NCBI RefSeq assembly: GCF_028858725.1
Contig: NC_084771.1
Span: 10,816,915-10,880,914, forward strand
Reading direction: 5' to 3'
From: Colius striatus
Lineage: Eukaryota; Chordata; Aves; Coliiformes; Coliidae
Length of the DNA: 64,000 nt
Within the stretch, counting starts at the first letter, position 1; each line of letters opens with the position of its first letter. The notes under the pieces are model-generated. The model ran no database searches and was not told the origin of the DNA. It worked only from the letters and a program-made list of their open reading frames with translations. Below are positions 14,201-28,240 of the stretch, in pieces. A program made the position numbers and the translations under genes.

Positions 14201-17200
14201 TATTGCAAGTGTCTCTCCACTGTCATCCTGCCAGAGCTACTGCTGAGACTTTGGAAGAAAAATGAGTTCAAAGCAGTGCCTCACTCTCCTTGTTGAGAAT
14301 CATGACCTTTCAGCCCCCTGAGGTATTTGTTTATCCAGAGCCAATGAACCCTGACAGAGCATTAAGACAGATCCTTGCCATTGGGCTGGTATTAACTCAT
14401 CTGCCCAGCCAAGACAAGTCACTTGACTTCATGAGAGAAGATTGTGGTATGATTAGCAGAATGCTTGTATGCTGGTCCAGAAAGGATGGCATTGCACAAA
14501 GCCATCACGGGTCTGAACCCAACCTGTTAAGCAGCTCAAATCTAGCTGTGCTCTGATGGAAGGCTCCTTGACAAACCCTGCTTTTCAGGATTTTGCCTCT
14601 CTCCTTCAAAAGCCAAACCTATGCCCGGAAAACATCTCCCAGCTGATACAGTCTAGAAAAACAGCAAGGAGGGAAGCCAGCCTGGGAGGTTTTGCAGCTC
14701 TGAGGGATGGAAGCATATGTTGATGCCCTGGATGAGCAGCCTTGGGATGGTGTGCCTGGGAAAGAGGAAGGGCTGGCTTTAGCTGTGAAGTGTATCATAA
14801 CAGACAAGGTGACTCAGGAAAGGAAGAGCTGTAAAATGGTAGGGATGTATAGCTTAACGAAGCACATGAGAAAAGGGATTTCCACTCGAGCAAGACCCTG
14901 CACAGGGGTTGTTTTCCTCCATTTGCCCCCATGTCTCCTTTCTTGTTATTTTGTCACTTCATCACTGGAAGGAATGTGCTGAGGTGCAGGAGTATGCTCT
15001 GTCTACCCACGGTGCAAGCAGCTGCTAGCTAAGAAATGAGCTGCTCAGAGAGGCACTTTAAAATACGGTGTGATTTTGATGAACATGAAATTTCTTTTAG
15101 AGGACAGCCTGCTTCCATACAGAGACATCAGATCTCTTCCCTGTGAATAGATAGCAAAGCATCAATCCTTCCTTTAAGGAAAAGAAAGGTTTTAATTATG
15201 AGACAAGTGAACGAGAATGCCTCCCCCTCTTTCATTTTACAAAAAGAGACTGACTAGGAAACTAATTAAGTGGTTGGTTAACTTTATGCATATAAGTAGC
15301 TCCATTTAATTTTAAGTCAAGTTACTGCAGCTTCCTATTGAAAGCATCAGCAGAAAGGCTGGCAACTAAATCTCCATAAAAATGCTGTTAATCTTGAGAA
15401 GACCTTGAATGGCTCCTGCATTCCCTAATGGAGGCTTTCATGCTCTTTTCTTTTCACTGCCTCATTCCAATGAGATGCACTTTTGCTTTTGTGCCACAGA
15501 AAATACAATGATTCAGGAAGAACCATGAACCTTCCTTGAAGTAATAATCTATAACTCCTATTGAATAGAAATAGAAGTAGGGTGTGTGTTGTGGAGCTGA
15601 CGTTGCCTCAGCAGGGCAGCAGGTTCACAGGATGGTACCACCTGGTATCTCAGAGATGCCTGTCAGAGTTCCTCAATGCTACATAAACTATACAGAAATG
15701 GATTCATCATGTGAGGTTTCTGTAGGTCTGTGGTAAAATTGTACAGTGGTTTTCATGATTACATGTCCATGAGGTGACTTTTTGCACTCATGTCTCCTTC
15801 CCACATACCCCTCCAATATTGGCTGTTGCTGGCAGTGAGCATGCCGTTAGTTGTTTGCTGGGTTCAGCTGTTGTGCCTGCTGCTTCAGTATAATAAGGGC
15901 TTTCTGTCTTTAAGACACTCCCAGCTCTTGGTTTGATGACAGTGCAGAGGTGGGGTTCAGTACAGTGCGTGAAATGCCATCTCCCCATGTTTTCAATCCT
16001 GTGGTGTGCTGTGGGATGGCTAAGGTTGGAGAAGAGCGTCATGCATTAGCTGTGTGTATGCCTGTTTCGTCACCTGCATACCCTTCACTGTATGTATATG
16101 AGTATTTAATTTCTCATGTTTCTCCTATTTCTTTGGATATACTTCCTAAGTTTTGTGTGACTGCATCAGTATCTGTTTGTGGACTAGACTGAGGGCATTA
16201 GACAACCTTCCACTCCCTGCTCTGTCTTTGTCATGGATTTGTTACAGTCAACTGACGTGAGGTGCAGCAGCTGAACAATTGAAGAGTTGTTTATCCCCTG
16301 AGAAAACCCTCACTGTCAGGCTCAGTTTTCCTTCTAGCAGGAGACTTATGCTCACACACTCTTCTCTAGAAATTGCAAGATACAAGGCTGTCAAGTGTCA
16401 AACAGCCTTTTATCCAGGAGCCAAATTTAAGGTAGAAAAATTCAGCCCTGAGTTTGGCTGGGTTCTTCAGATAATCCAGCAGGTGAGGACAGAACTGTGA
16501 AGGACTATAGCCAGAGAGAAGATTGCTGCCACACCATTACAGGCAGTACATTATCTGTCTGTGTTAGAAAAACAGACCAATGAGTGTGGACTTCAAAGTG
16601 GAGCATTGCTGATAGACTTAGTATGGTTCTGTACTGGGAGGAACTGGTGTCACTCAGATGATGCTGGCAATCAAGACAGCAATCACTTGAGTTTTTAAAA
16701 GGATATTTGAAGTTAAGGGCCTTGGCTGTATAGCAGGGTGTGTTACTACATTGCACCATCCTGACTCTGATTCATTTGGAGCCTACAATTCTCCTTTAGT
16801 TTCCTCTTTTAAGCTGTTACATGCACTGTTAAACAACTGGCACCTTCCACTCCAGAGATGAGACCTTTGTAAAGGAAAATTGTGTCTTCAGTTTAGGGGT
16901 GTGGAAACTGGAGGGGAATGAATACTTTTCTGAATAACCCACTGTGTTAGGAGAGAGGTAACCCCAGGGAGATGGAGCTGCCATTGCAGGGCTGAGCCCA
17001 GGGACAAGGGATGGCAGAGGGGATGAGGAGTGTCAGACTGTGTTACAGGATGGAGGAAGGTGTGAGCTGACTCTCTCTGGATTAATTTCTGCCTCTTCCA
17101 TCTTACACATCTTACATCTTACAGAAAGATAGATTTTGGCCTAGCAGTGCAGAAGTGTTTATCTTAGACACATTTTTTTGGCATTTAAAATCACTTTAAA

Positions 17201-17231
17201 GAACTGAAAGTGTGGTGGGGAGGTGATTAGA

Positions 17232-17670
17232 ATGATAGAACCATTACAGTTGGAAAAGACCTTTAAGACTGAGTCCAACCACTCACCTCACACTGCCAGG
17301 CTCATCAGTAAACTAAACCATCTCCCTCAGCACCTCAGCTATGTGTCTTTTGAATATCTCTAGAGATGATGGCACTACCACCTACCTGGGCAGTGTGTCC
17401 AATACTTAATAACCTTCTCAGTGAAAAAATTCCTCTTAATGCCAAATCTAAACCTCCTCTAGTATAATTTCGACCAATATCATCCTGTTCTGTTGTTCAT
17501 GACTGGAGAGATCGGCCCCCACCTCACTACAGCCCACTTCAGGTAGTTGTACAGAGTGATCATATCTCCTCTCAGCCTCCTTTTCTCTAGGCTAAACATC
17601 CCCAGCTCCCTCAACCGCTCCTCATAAGAACTGTTCTCCAGACCCTTCACCAGCTTTGGTTTTGATTGCT
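17232..17670 (-). mobile_element. CR1 LINE 3' part, minus strand
   Basis: Read on the minus strand, the copy contains the end of CR1 ORF2 ('[18 protein letters not shown]' is directly visible, followed by '[20 protein letters not shown]') and then the 3' UTR. Its terminus lies at the left, where the plus strand reads 'gatagaaccattacagttgg'. The conserved 'gagtccaaccactcacctcac' region belongs to a CR1 subfamily distinct from the copy at 2880. It is a 5'-truncated, inactive insertion. Confidence 0.92.
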
Positions 17671-18945
17671 GGGGTAGGTGTGCAAAGGAATTAAACTTGT
17701 GAAGATACAATACTATTTTAGTGCCTTTGAATTATGTTCATATGTGTGTGTGTGGTGGGTTAAAAAAGGGAAAATACCGAACTTTACAGAAACAGCTACA
17801 TGGAGCTGCAATTTCCTGCTATTTTAAGCATACTTTATCCCCAGGAGTTGCTGGCATAGAAATCTCAGTAAACATAACAGCTCGTTCAGCATATCCTAAT
17901 TGTTTTCAGGATGTGTGGCAGTGTGGCACTGATATTAATTGCATGTCATTTTTCCTGAATTAAAATGTTCCTATTTACTAACCTCCTTCCTCATTACAGT
18001 CCTGAGCCACTGGAGAGTTTGAAGCTCATCTATCTGTCAAATAGGTTCTGCGAGTCAATCCTTGTGTCACTGCCATTGGGTCTCTGTCACTGGGAACAGC
18101 CCAGGAATTGCCTGGGTTTTACCCAGAAAAGGATCATCTAACCTGACTGTGCTGTCAAAGATGATGCAAGTAAGTAAACAACTTGTATCTGTGCTGGGAA
18201 TACCAAGTCCAGTGTCACTGTTACGTTAATAAATTAACCAACACTAATGATTTATTATAATCGCTATAGATAGATGCTCATTATGAAATGGGTTGCTTTG
18301 GTTTCTTTTGTTTGTTTTCACTTGACAGCTGCTCAAATACTGACCAGCCTGATTGTTTTCAGGCTGACAACAACTTAGGACCCAGAACAATTTATTTTCT
18401 TGAGTAAAAATAAGCAAGAAGTTCTTTTGCCTGGAAATGATGTAAGACTTTTTTAATGTGTCTGCCATGGTGGTGTGGGATGAAAGGTCAAAGCTCATTA
18501 AAACTTTAGCAAAGCAGAAACCTGCATGAAAAGATTCATTTGCTGTTTAATTTTTATAGGCCTTGATTTGTCAAAGTGCCTAAGTTTAATTTGCTATAGC
18601 TTTCATTTCAGCCACTCACTTAGGGGTTTATTGAGTAAAAAATTGATGAGATTTCTGGAAGTCTGGTCTTGGAGTGCCTGGGGAATAAACTGGATAAAAA
18701 GAGAAAAGCAACATGCTTTCCAAGATTGCAGTGAAGCTGTTGAACCTCTGCTATCTGTTCCTCTACACAGAGCAATAAACATTGGTAAGAACCCATTCTT
18801 TGTGGAGCCATGGCCCTGTAGAAATGAAACTGTGATATAAATGGCACATCTAAGGTTCATTACAGACTGCTTGTCTGGAGTGTGTGCTGGAGTGAGTGAC
18901 TGCAAGATCTGGAAATGGATCTGTGGTTCGGCCCTGACTAAATCT
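17671..18945. other. Gene-free stretch
   Basis: Unique AT-rich sequence. Overlapping short open frames on both strands near 18,500-18,900 are not recognisable proteins. Confidence 0.5.
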
Positions 18946-19048
18946 GGTGCTGTCCATGGTTACTTATCTTCTGGTGGACCTGCTTCAGCAGGAGTTTGGA
19001 CTAGATGATGTCTAGAGGTCCCTTGCAACCCCTACCATTCTGTGATTA
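18946..19048 (+). mobile_element. CR1 LINE 3'-end fragment, plus strand
   Basis: Contains 'ggacctgcttcagcagg', 'tttggactagatgatgtcta' and 'cattctgtgatt' in the CR1 3' UTR order. Only the last hundred bases or so of the element are present. Confidence 0.88.
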
Positions 19049-22000
19049 ATGTTTTCTTTCCTGGAACCTTTACAGACACTTAGTCTCAGGGTTTCCTTTC
19101 TCTGCCCTGTTAAATAACAGCTGGGTAACAGAGCAACCCACTTTGTCTGAAGGTTTTTAGATAAAAGCTTTCAAATTGTCTCTCTCCCTGTCAATTGGGA
19201 TTTTATTCCCATAATCCCATGGCTGTGCTTGGCAGCTTGTAAATCACAGATGTACATCAGTGGGAAGGAGCAGATTCCTTCTCTCTTAATCCACAGGCTC
19301 TTACATTTGTAACTCCTTTGTATCATCAGTCTTTATTTCCATCACGAGGAAAAAATGTCTTTCCCCAGCAGTTGCATCCAGATGAATGTGGTTTATTCTC
19401 AGCAGGATCTGAGGAAGGCGATTTACAGGGGTTCTGGGCACTCAGGATGCAGGAGCACTGGTACTTTTGCATCATGCCCTGGATATGATGGATAAGGCAT
19501 ATTATCCAAATGCTAATAAATACCGAGCCACAAATTGGCTCCATTTTTCTTCATTCCTCTGATGCCCATGTTTGTTGAATGACACTAAATCTTGCCTCAG
19601 ACACATTGCACTACTAATTAGTTCTGATTTCTTTCTTTCTTCTTTCTTTTTCGGTAGGGCAATGTGGATGTGCTGCCTCTGGGCATATTTATGTTGCAGC
19701 CTCTTTGGCTTGCCTCCACTGAGAGCGTGTAGTACAGTTTGGTGTGAGACAAACGAGGTACAAAGATGGTGTAAAGCTCATCTGATAGGGAGCTCTTGAG
19801 CTTTTAGAACAGTCAGGTTTGTATTGTTTACTAAAGTCTGCAAGACTTTACCCCAGTCTTCTGATGTCCTTTGAATGTACATTTGATCACATATACATGA
19901 TGTAATGTATTCTATCAGATGAATACTTGCTACAGCTTCTGTGTGAACTGAAGAACAAATCAGTTCTTTCGAGCATTCTAGATTTTTGAAGTAATTGACT
20001 TTTTCCATGTACATTTTGGGCCAAAATTTCAAAAGCAAGTGCATGACTTCTCCTTAAACACTTGTAAATATACTCCAGTGCTGGCAGGGTGTGCTGCTGG
20101 CAGTGTGATACCCAGACATGCAGAGCCCTGTGTGTCGAGGTATGGCAGTTTGCAGGTGGAGACGTTGGAGGTGCTGGAGATGGTCACCAGCAAGTCTACA
20201 TAAAATGTGCAGATATAGCAGAGCTGCTTCTTGAAAATCTGTCACCAGATTATTTCTGAGATAGGGTCCATTTGCAATTATTTGCATTTGGGACATTCCC
20301 AGTTAATAGCACCTGTTACTTTTTGTCCAGAAAACAAATAAACAAGCCACTTGGCACTGATGCTACACTTGCACCCTGCAAGGCTTACATGTTATTCCCA
20401 ATTATTTCTAATAAATTAAATTCATGGCTCATAGGCAGCCTCCAAGAAGACTCTCTGGCACCTTCTATGAGCTTTTGGGACCAGTGCTGATTTTGAAGCA
20501 GCTGAAAACTTTGAATAACTCTACATTTTGATACTGGGAAATAATATGTCCTTTCTTAAAGACCTGGTTATTAAAGATTCAGAGTCTTTTCAGTCTACTG
20601 TGAGATCACTAACAATTTTCTGTCTCAGAGAATTCAGATGTTTGCTAGGTACTTGTACAAAAATCTTTGCAATTTAGTGCAGTGGGAATAACCTGTCTGA
20701 AGCAAAGGCAAAATGAACAAATACATATTTAAGATCCCCACCACCATCGTATGTTTATTCTGTGAAATACAGCAGCAAATTTTTCCATCAATTGTTTTTT
20801 AGTCTTCTACCAAAACACTCCAGAGACTGAGTGCATTGAATTTAGCAAGCAGAGATTATGAGTGACTTAATGACAGTCTGTGCACAGGGAACAAAACTTG
20901 TTTTGCTCTTCAGAGTGGTGGACAGATGCATAACATAACCTGAGCTGAAGCAAGACTGGAAGTAGGGTTTTCATTTTTAGTTATATGAGTGATGAAGTGC
21001 AGAAAACCCTATACAAGCATTGAAATTATTTCTTATAACCAGAGTTATTGGTTGAGCTCACCTTCTAGACTCTATTCTGTATCTCAGACAAGAGGCTGTC
21101 TCAGGGATATGGTTTATGCTCTTTGTTACGGATTGGATTAAATGAAAACAGAGTGTGGGGTGCTTATGAAGAGTAACAGGCTGCTGCGTTCCAGCCTTGC
21201 TAGAGAATTTACCATCCTTGCTAGAGTTCCCCCAGGCTTCCTTAGGAAGTTGAGTTAATGTCTGAGATGTCCAGAAACTGTGTCAGGAAGTTTAGGTATG
21301 AGATTACTGTGTTTGGGGTTACCATGTGGTGCAAGTGAGGCATATCTGGTGGGTGTAATGACAGAAGGTCTGTTGGCACACTCCCATTGGCTCCTTCTGC
21401 AGAGGAGAATAGCTGTTGTGTGCATTGATTCTGGGGAGTGGATACTGGACATTCTGTGTGTGAAACATCAAGTACTGGAGGTGGGACAGATCAGTGTCAC
21501 CCACGGATTCCTTTGGTCCTTGGATGAAAGATGTGTTTTAACTTAACATTTCTCTGCTTTGCTAAGTGGATAGGGAAGACACTCCACTTTCTTCACAACT
21601 GAGACATTTAAATAGCTCAGAGAGTTTGAGAGTACTGAACTAATACCGCAATCTGTCTCTGGCCAGAGCTAAACTATCCCTGACTCCAGATGCAGGCACA
21701 CATGGTATAGGTTACTACCTACATCCCTGTGTTATTGCTGTCATTGGTGTTTATCTGTTTAGAGCCTGGACTCACCTGATGTAGCTGATTTCTATAGGAT
21801 CAAGCTCAGCTCTGAGTGTCTGACTTTGGTTCTTTTTTTCCTTGTTCAACTTTTCTAGACAAGGCTGATAAAAAGCAATTCACAGGTGCCCAGTGGGCTC
21901 AGAGATACAATATGCCACTGCTGTCTGTAAGTGGTGATGATACAACCTCAACAGTCCCCAGGTTTGATCATACTCATCCAAATACATAGATAAGACAATC

Positions 22001-22315
22001 TTGTTAGATAATTGAAGTGGTATTAAGTTCAGGCCTCTCATATTTAGTGCTTTTCAACTCTCCTGCCACTTATTTCATTGCTCTTTGCAGAGAAATTACA
22101 CTTTTCTAGGCTTAGCATTTGTTCTGCTCTGTGGCACTGGCTCGCAGCAGCTTCTGCAGACCTCCCGACCTGCCTCTTGCAGCTAGTAATATCATGGCTT
22201 GTTTCCATGGAGACCAGAGGAAAGTGATAAATAAATGTGGTTGGGAACAGCATGCTTTCACTTTCTGTCACCAGGATAAAAACAGAGGGGGAATCGTGGC
22301 CAGATTGTGTGGTTA
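19049..22315. other. Gene-free stretch
   Basis: No gene seen. A pyrimidine-rich CTTT-type tract lies near 19,625-19,653. Confidence 0.5.
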
Positions 22316-22460
22316 TACTGAGAGGAGGGGAGGCCCCCGGTGCCCTCCTGTGCTCCGAGCCACCCGGAGCCGTCGTGACGCGCGCGGTGCTGGTGCTGCT
22401 GGCATTGGGCAGCCTTGGCATCCCCCGTGGGTGGCTGAGCAAGCCACAGCCCACGGGTTG
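22316..22460. other. Isolated GC- and CpG-rich patch
   Basis: Roughly 140 bases with a dense CpG cluster ('gccgtcgtgacgcgcgcgg' near 22370) stand out from AT-rich surroundings. In one plus frame that is open from an ATG at 22252, it reads a hydrophobic signal-peptide-like run 'RAVLVLLALGSLGIP'. A weak splice-donor-like 'ccgtgggt' follows. No family is recognised, and the patch touches the end of a CR1 copy. Confidence 0.4.
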
Positions 22461-22475
22461 TTCTTCACCACAGCT

Positions 22476-22880
22476 ACCTATAGAGTCATGCAATTACAGA
22501 AGCATTTTGGTTGTTAAAGCCCTTTAATCTTTAAGTCCAAGCCCCCCCCCTCACCCTGCCAAGCCCACTACTTACCCATGGCCCTCAGCACCTCAGCTTT
22601 GGGATCTCACCAGGGCGGGGGACTCCCCCAGCTCCCTGGGCAGCCTGGCACAGGGGCTGACAAAACCTTCTCAGGGAAAATGTTTTTCCTAATCTCCAAT
22701 CTAAATCTCCCCTGGTGTATTTCCTCTCTTCTTCTTATTTATTACTTGGGAGCAGAGCCTGACCCCCACCTCACTACAGCCTCCTGACAGGGAGTTTTAG
22801 AGAGTGGTCATGAGTCTCCCCAGCCTCCTCCAGACTGAAAAAAACCCAGTTCTCAACCACTCCTCAGTGAAGAAAGCAGC
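22476..22880 (-). mobile_element. CR1 LINE 3' part, minus strand, diverged
   Basis: On the plus strand the reverse-oriented CR1 3' end starts near 'gagtcatgcaattacagaag'. It continues through 'ctcagcacctcagc' and 'ccttctcagg', then 'cccacctcactacagcctcc', and on to 'ctcaaccactcctca'. This is the same order as the copy at 17,232. It is more diverged and has a run of nine C residues. Confidence 0.85.
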
Positions 22881-25800
22881 GTGTGGAGTGCATCCTTCAT
22901 CCTTGCTGTGGTCCCTTGACATGGGACAGCATTTATTTCAGGATGTGTTTAGTTTCACTGACTGATGCTGAAGAGCATGAGCTGAGTGGTGTACGTTTAG
23001 ATTACACACCTAAAATATCTGTGCTGCTTTCCTTTGAGCTGGCTAATAGAATTGTAGCTTGGGAGACCAAAAAACACAGATTTGAACCCCAGTCATGTTG
23101 CTGAGCTGCTGCATGGTCTTAAAAGATCATTTTTCATTCTTTTCTAATGCTTTAACTATGAGGTTATAACACTTTTGGAGCAGGGAGTTTCTTTCTGATG
23201 ACAGTTTATATGCTGTCTGTCCTAGGGATGGCTTCATCATGGTTCAAGTTTCTAGATGAATTGTAATAACAAAAACTAAAGTTCAAGAATGCTTCTCAGG
23301 GCCAGCACTACATTTCATTCTGCCAGATACATCTGGTCACAAGTCCTGCAGGGACAGTGGGGAATGCTAATGAACATAGGTCTTCCAAAACTGCCCTGAC
23401 AATGAAGATGGAAACCTGGGCTCAGACTAATCCTTTTTCCTTCTTTTTCCTGCTTAGAGACAAGTTGTTCTCAGTATAAATGAGTTCTCTTATTGGAGTA
23501 TTCAATCTCACCTCACCCTGCAGTTAATATTTTCTCTATCATACTGGATGCCATTGTTCAAAGCTGTGGTAGGCTCAGTCCAAAAATTCTAACCCTAGAT
23601 CCTCCTCAGCTCTGGTGAAATGAGTAGCTAAACCCAGATCTGAGTGCTGGGGTGGTTCAACTTTAAAATCAATTAAAGAATCAAATTCAGAACTTCCAAA
23701 TGGGGAGTGGAAACTGTGAACTGTGTCAGTTCTGAGCTGTAACCTGTTCGTGCCTACTTTACTATCAGCTTCCTGTCCTGTCACATTTATTAATTACTGC
23801 AAATACCACATTTGTCTGTAAGCAGGCAGTCTTTTCCAGGCCTTGTTATTACTCATTACTTGAATCACTCTCTCTTTATCTTGTTTGATTCTGCTGGGAC
23901 ACCCAGGCAATTTTCCAAGGCTGCGAGCACAGGATTGTGTAGAAACCATTGCCTGGCATTGATGCTTCAGCTGAAGACGCTCTCTCTTGTGATTTACCAG
24001 TAAACCAGCAAGACAGTTCGCTCCTAGCAGCCTCATAATACTGCTGAAAATTGTTTTTCAGGTGAGATGGTAAATTCAGGTCTTCCACGTTCTGTAGACA
24101 TTGCTGTTTGATTGATCTAGTTACGGTGTCTTACACAGCCAAACTGAAAGTCCCCTTGTGCTTCTCTCCCTTATGCTAAAAAACCCAGTTGTTTTGTGTT
24201 CTGTGTTTTGCAGAAGTGGCTGCATTTTGTTAGAATTTGTATATGCAATGGAGATGGGGGGAAAAAGATTAGCATAGCTCATCTTCTCATTCCAAAGGCA
24301 ACCAGAGCACACGTGCCATTGCTGTGCCTGCTGTTGTGCTACACTCATGTCCAGACATTGCAGTGATTTATGGACATGCCTGTTTTTATATACTCCAGTC
24401 TAATTCTTTGGAGTTTTATGTTGCTAGTGGGATACCAGTCTTATGGCTGAAGGGACTCTGAAGGGAACCTTTCTGTTCATAAGCCTTTGGCCCTCTGAAG
24501 TTTGTCCTGTGGCACTACCTTATGCATTATGGGTCCCCCATTTTTGGTTGTCTGAGCAGTTCTGTGTCAGCGATTTACTGTGAGTGAATACTTCTTTCTC
24601 TCTCCTCCCTCCTCTGGTTCCTTCCTTTAGTGTTTGCTAGCTTTATCTTTAGGATTCCTCTTAGCTCTAAGGTCTGAAATGATCATCTGATTAACCATCA
24701 GCTATGAATGCCATTAAAAAAATGCCAGAATCGTCCTTGAACTCTCATCTGTCCTTTTTCTGCTCTGATGGAACTGAATACCTAATTAAAAAGAAGTAAG
24801 GAAAATTAAAGGAACTGTTCTGTCCTTTCTGGAATCCTGTTTGACAGTCTGATTATTCTCAAGAAGAAAGGACCATCCTGGTGCAGTCCCAGAGGAGAAG
24901 CATTAACAACCCTGGAACCACTGAAAGAAGATTCACACTTGATGTGAAGAAGACAGATGTGTGTGTGGTTCAAGTTCCTCTTGGCAGAGTTATGCAGAAA
25001 ATGCCAATCTGACAATTTTAATGCTGGCAGGAAAAGAAATCTATGAAGGGGCAGGGTAAGTGCTGGCTTGTTTCAACTCACTGTGAGCTATGGCAGGGAG
25101 GCTGCACTCCCCAACAGCCCCCACACATCCAGGGTGGCTCTTTCTTGTGAGCACACGTCAAGGTGACAAAGGACACTGACCCAGAGATGATCATTCATCT
25201 TGGGCTGTTGCTTGGTGGTGTGAGAGATGTTTTTGCCTCAGGCAACAAGGTGGATCTTCAGGGAAGGCAAAGACATAGCTGTACCTGAATTTGCTTTAAA
25301 CTCTGCAGTGTGGGTACTGGTGGTGGGGCAGCTGCAGCAGCACAGAACCAAGGGCAGGCTGCACTGTGCACTGAAGGAGGGAGGTGGGTACACCGAGAGA
25401 GAGCTAATGCTGTAAAATGCTTTATGTCACGTTGTTGTAGCATTAACAGGCTTGGCTAGTGTTGTAACATTTGGATGTAGCCTCTGTGGAAGCTCCTCCA
25501 AGGCTTAGTGTCAGCCCCAAATCCTCAGCAGGATTTCAGGAGGGTTTATGTCCTATGGGAGGGTGTCAGTATTTCATCTTATGAACAGCTGAGGAAAGGC
25601 AACCATCCCACTTCCTTCTGTCCAGTTCAAAACAAGACAATGCAGAATTTCTTCTGCTTTCTAAACTGGGAATATGGTCATTATGTTAGAAATCCTCTGT
25701 GGTTTTGGTGTGCTGCCAGCAGTTTCTGTGAGGCACACAGGTGAAGCAGGGGAAATGGTGCTTTTTAGCACTGGATCTTGGACTGCACTGATCGAAGCAA

Positions 25801-28159
25801 ATAAAAGGCACCTCTGGAACAGAGTCTTCCTGTTGAAAATTAAAGGGAGGGTTTTGTGTTTTTTATTGTAACTGGCACACCCTAACCATCTTAAAGAGTG
25901 GAAGGGGATTCTAACCTAAGCCAAAGGTGGGATAGCTTTGTTCTGTTTTTAATGCAGCAGAGCAGGAAACTCGGGTGCTTTTATAAAGTAAGTGTCTGTA
26001 CTGGTAGTGAAAGAGAGAAAGGCTCAGGTGAGGCTTCCAATAGTTCTTCATTGGCAACTTCAGTCCAGGTTCTGTCTTCAGCAGAAAGACTCCATCAAGG
26101 CACACATAAGCAAAGCCATTTTGACTGAATGAAGTTAGGCAAACATCTGCTGGTTAGAAAACACTGAAAAGGCATTATGTGCCTATGTGTTTGGGGGAAG
26201 CTTTGTCACTCTTAGTATGTTTAAAATCACAGTCTCATGAGTCTGATAGAAATACAGTTTGCATCTGGGAGAAAGAAGGATGTTGCAATGAAGGAGACTT
26301 GTAGGAGGTAGTAGGACAGGCTCTAGAATCTATTGCGCTGTCTAAATTTCATCAGTGATAATTGCTGTTCAATTGTGAAGAAATAGCACACTTAATTCCA
26401 GAGGTGTGGGGTTCTGGTAAGTGTACACACAGGACAATGGGATTCTGTCTGCTCAGATAAAATCATACCTTGATTTTGAAATTTAAGACAGGATTTTAGC
26501 AGCTGAGTAAAACCAGAGGGCTTTGTGGTGGTGTTTCTATTAACAGTACTCCTTTTCCAATGTGACTTTCTGAACCTGGAAAACATTTCCTGCTTCTCCT
26601 CTCCTTTTGTTTTGCCATGAACACATAAACATCCATAAAGTCACCATCTCTCTACTCTGCACAAACATACCATGAACTTGAAGGGTTGCCCAGGCAGCAA
26701 ATATTCCTTGCAGATGTTATCATAGTCTCTTCAGTTTCCACCTGGATTTATACATTTTGCATCTTATTCCAAGCTTTTCTTTTTTCCCCCTATCATGAAC
26801 TGTTAATTTTTTTTTTTTTTGCTTTTACTTTGCACAAGTTTTGGGCATTTACTTTTGCAAAATGAACTTTCCAATCTAGCTCTGTCAAAGAATTTCTCAT
26901 TGCAAATACTTGATGTTTCACGGATCACGGATGTTGTGGGGAAACCTGTGAAAATCCAGCACCTCTGCTAGGCAAGCTCTGCCTCAACAGACAGCATGAA
27001 GCTTAATAAATACGATTCAATCTCCTTTTCTCAGCAGATTCTTTTCATCTTTGCTAATCTCTCCTGTGGCTGCTTAATACAGGTTTGTCTGTATTGATTT
27101 TCTTCTGCAGATCACTTCAGCTCTTGCACACTTTGAACCCACCTCGCGTGCTTTACATGGTTTGTTGCCTCTGGATGTATTGCAGGACATAGCACCTGGT
27201 GAGTCTCTGAAGCCTCTTTTTTTTTGCACTTGAACTCCCTAGGTCTCCTTTTATCATGAAATTGACAGGCAAGGGCAGCTTCTAGCTGAGATATTTTGTA
27301 AACTTCTTGCTGATTTCTTTCCGTGTGTCATACTGAAGCATCTGTGAACGGATCATTTCAGGGATCTGCAGCTGGACTGGCTTGTAGATGACAGCCCCCA
27401 AAAAATCAATCCATACAGAAAGGGAATTTGAATTGTCTGCTGTGGATCAGCTCTGTTCTCAAGTATCAATCTAAAATCAAGCTCATAAGGAACAGAGCAG
27501 AATGCATTCCTCGGGTTTTGTGCCAGCTTTGCTGATATAGTGAGGTGAATTAATCAACAGAGTTGCAGGAAATGGTGTGAATGTCCACAACTGTCTTGTG
27601 TGAGAGATTTTGGCTTGAATTTGGGGTTACTTGTTACTGCAGTAGAGGGTTCAGTGTATAGGAGGACAAAACTAAGCAGCAAGTAGTAGCTGGTGATCTC
27701 GGTAATAAGGAGCAGTGTCAGGACACAGGGAACATGCTGCCTGTGCCCGAGGAGTGTGTGGGAGGAGGAGTCCTCATTGGGGAAGGCAGCCTGCTCCTGC
27801 CCTGGGGGCTGTCTGCACCAGGACCAGAGGACTGATAGGATGCCTTCAAGACTCCATCATTCTAAATTACTGAAAACTTGGAGTCAGTGTTTACATTCAA
27901 TTCTGTGGCCTCAATGCCAAAGTGAGAAGTCAGAGAGGTAACAAAAATGGTTAAGGAGTCTGAAGGATTGACTTGGAGAGGTGCTTAAAATTGCTCAACG
28001 TGCATCTTTTGCCTTAAGGGCAAGCTGGGAGGATATGGAAGTAAAGAATTGGGAGGATTTGAAGACAAAGGAGAGATAGGCTGTTTGGGAGCTGTGGAGG
28101 AGCCACGAGGGTCAGTGAATAAAGTAAACAGCAGGAAAGTAGACAAATTATGTTCTGTT
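22881..28159. other. Gene-free stretch
   Basis: No exon or RNA gene supported. A run of about 16 T residues is present near 26,804-26,820. A tRNA-like SINE head may lie near 23,045-23,095, but the match is too weak to annotate. Confidence 0.5.
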
Positions 28160-28240
28160 CTGTTCCCAGCACTGAAACTGACTTCTGGAATGATCTTGCA
28201 CAAGTTACTTCATTTATTTGGCTGCCACTTTTCTTGCACA
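28160..28240 (+). repeat. Possible MIR/CORE-type SINE remnant
   Basis: 'gatcttgcacaagttacttc' followed by 'ggctgccac' resembles the CORE-SINE segment '(t)gaccttgggcaagttactt ... cctcagttt'. It is short and diverged, so this is a tentative call. Confidence 0.35.

Larger units (their letters stand above)
5943..17231. other. Gene-free desert, 11 kb
   Basis: I found no exon with a conserved peptide and splice sites, and no RNA gene. The content is AT-rich unique sequence with two short microsatellites. Some parts (about 10410-10830 and 15180-15330) are dense in TAATTA-type motifs and low in repeats, as distal enhancers often are, but nothing in the sequence proves function. Confidence 0.55.

Noticed and set aside
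17480-17710. Minus-strand frame reading '[19 protein letters not shown]'
   Set aside because: Not a host gene: this is the C-terminal remnant of CR1 ORF2 within the CR1 copy annotated there.
23045-23095. tRNA-like string with a B-box-like 'gatttgaacccc'
   Set aside because: No cloverleaf can be formed; at best the head of an old SINE, too weak to annotate.
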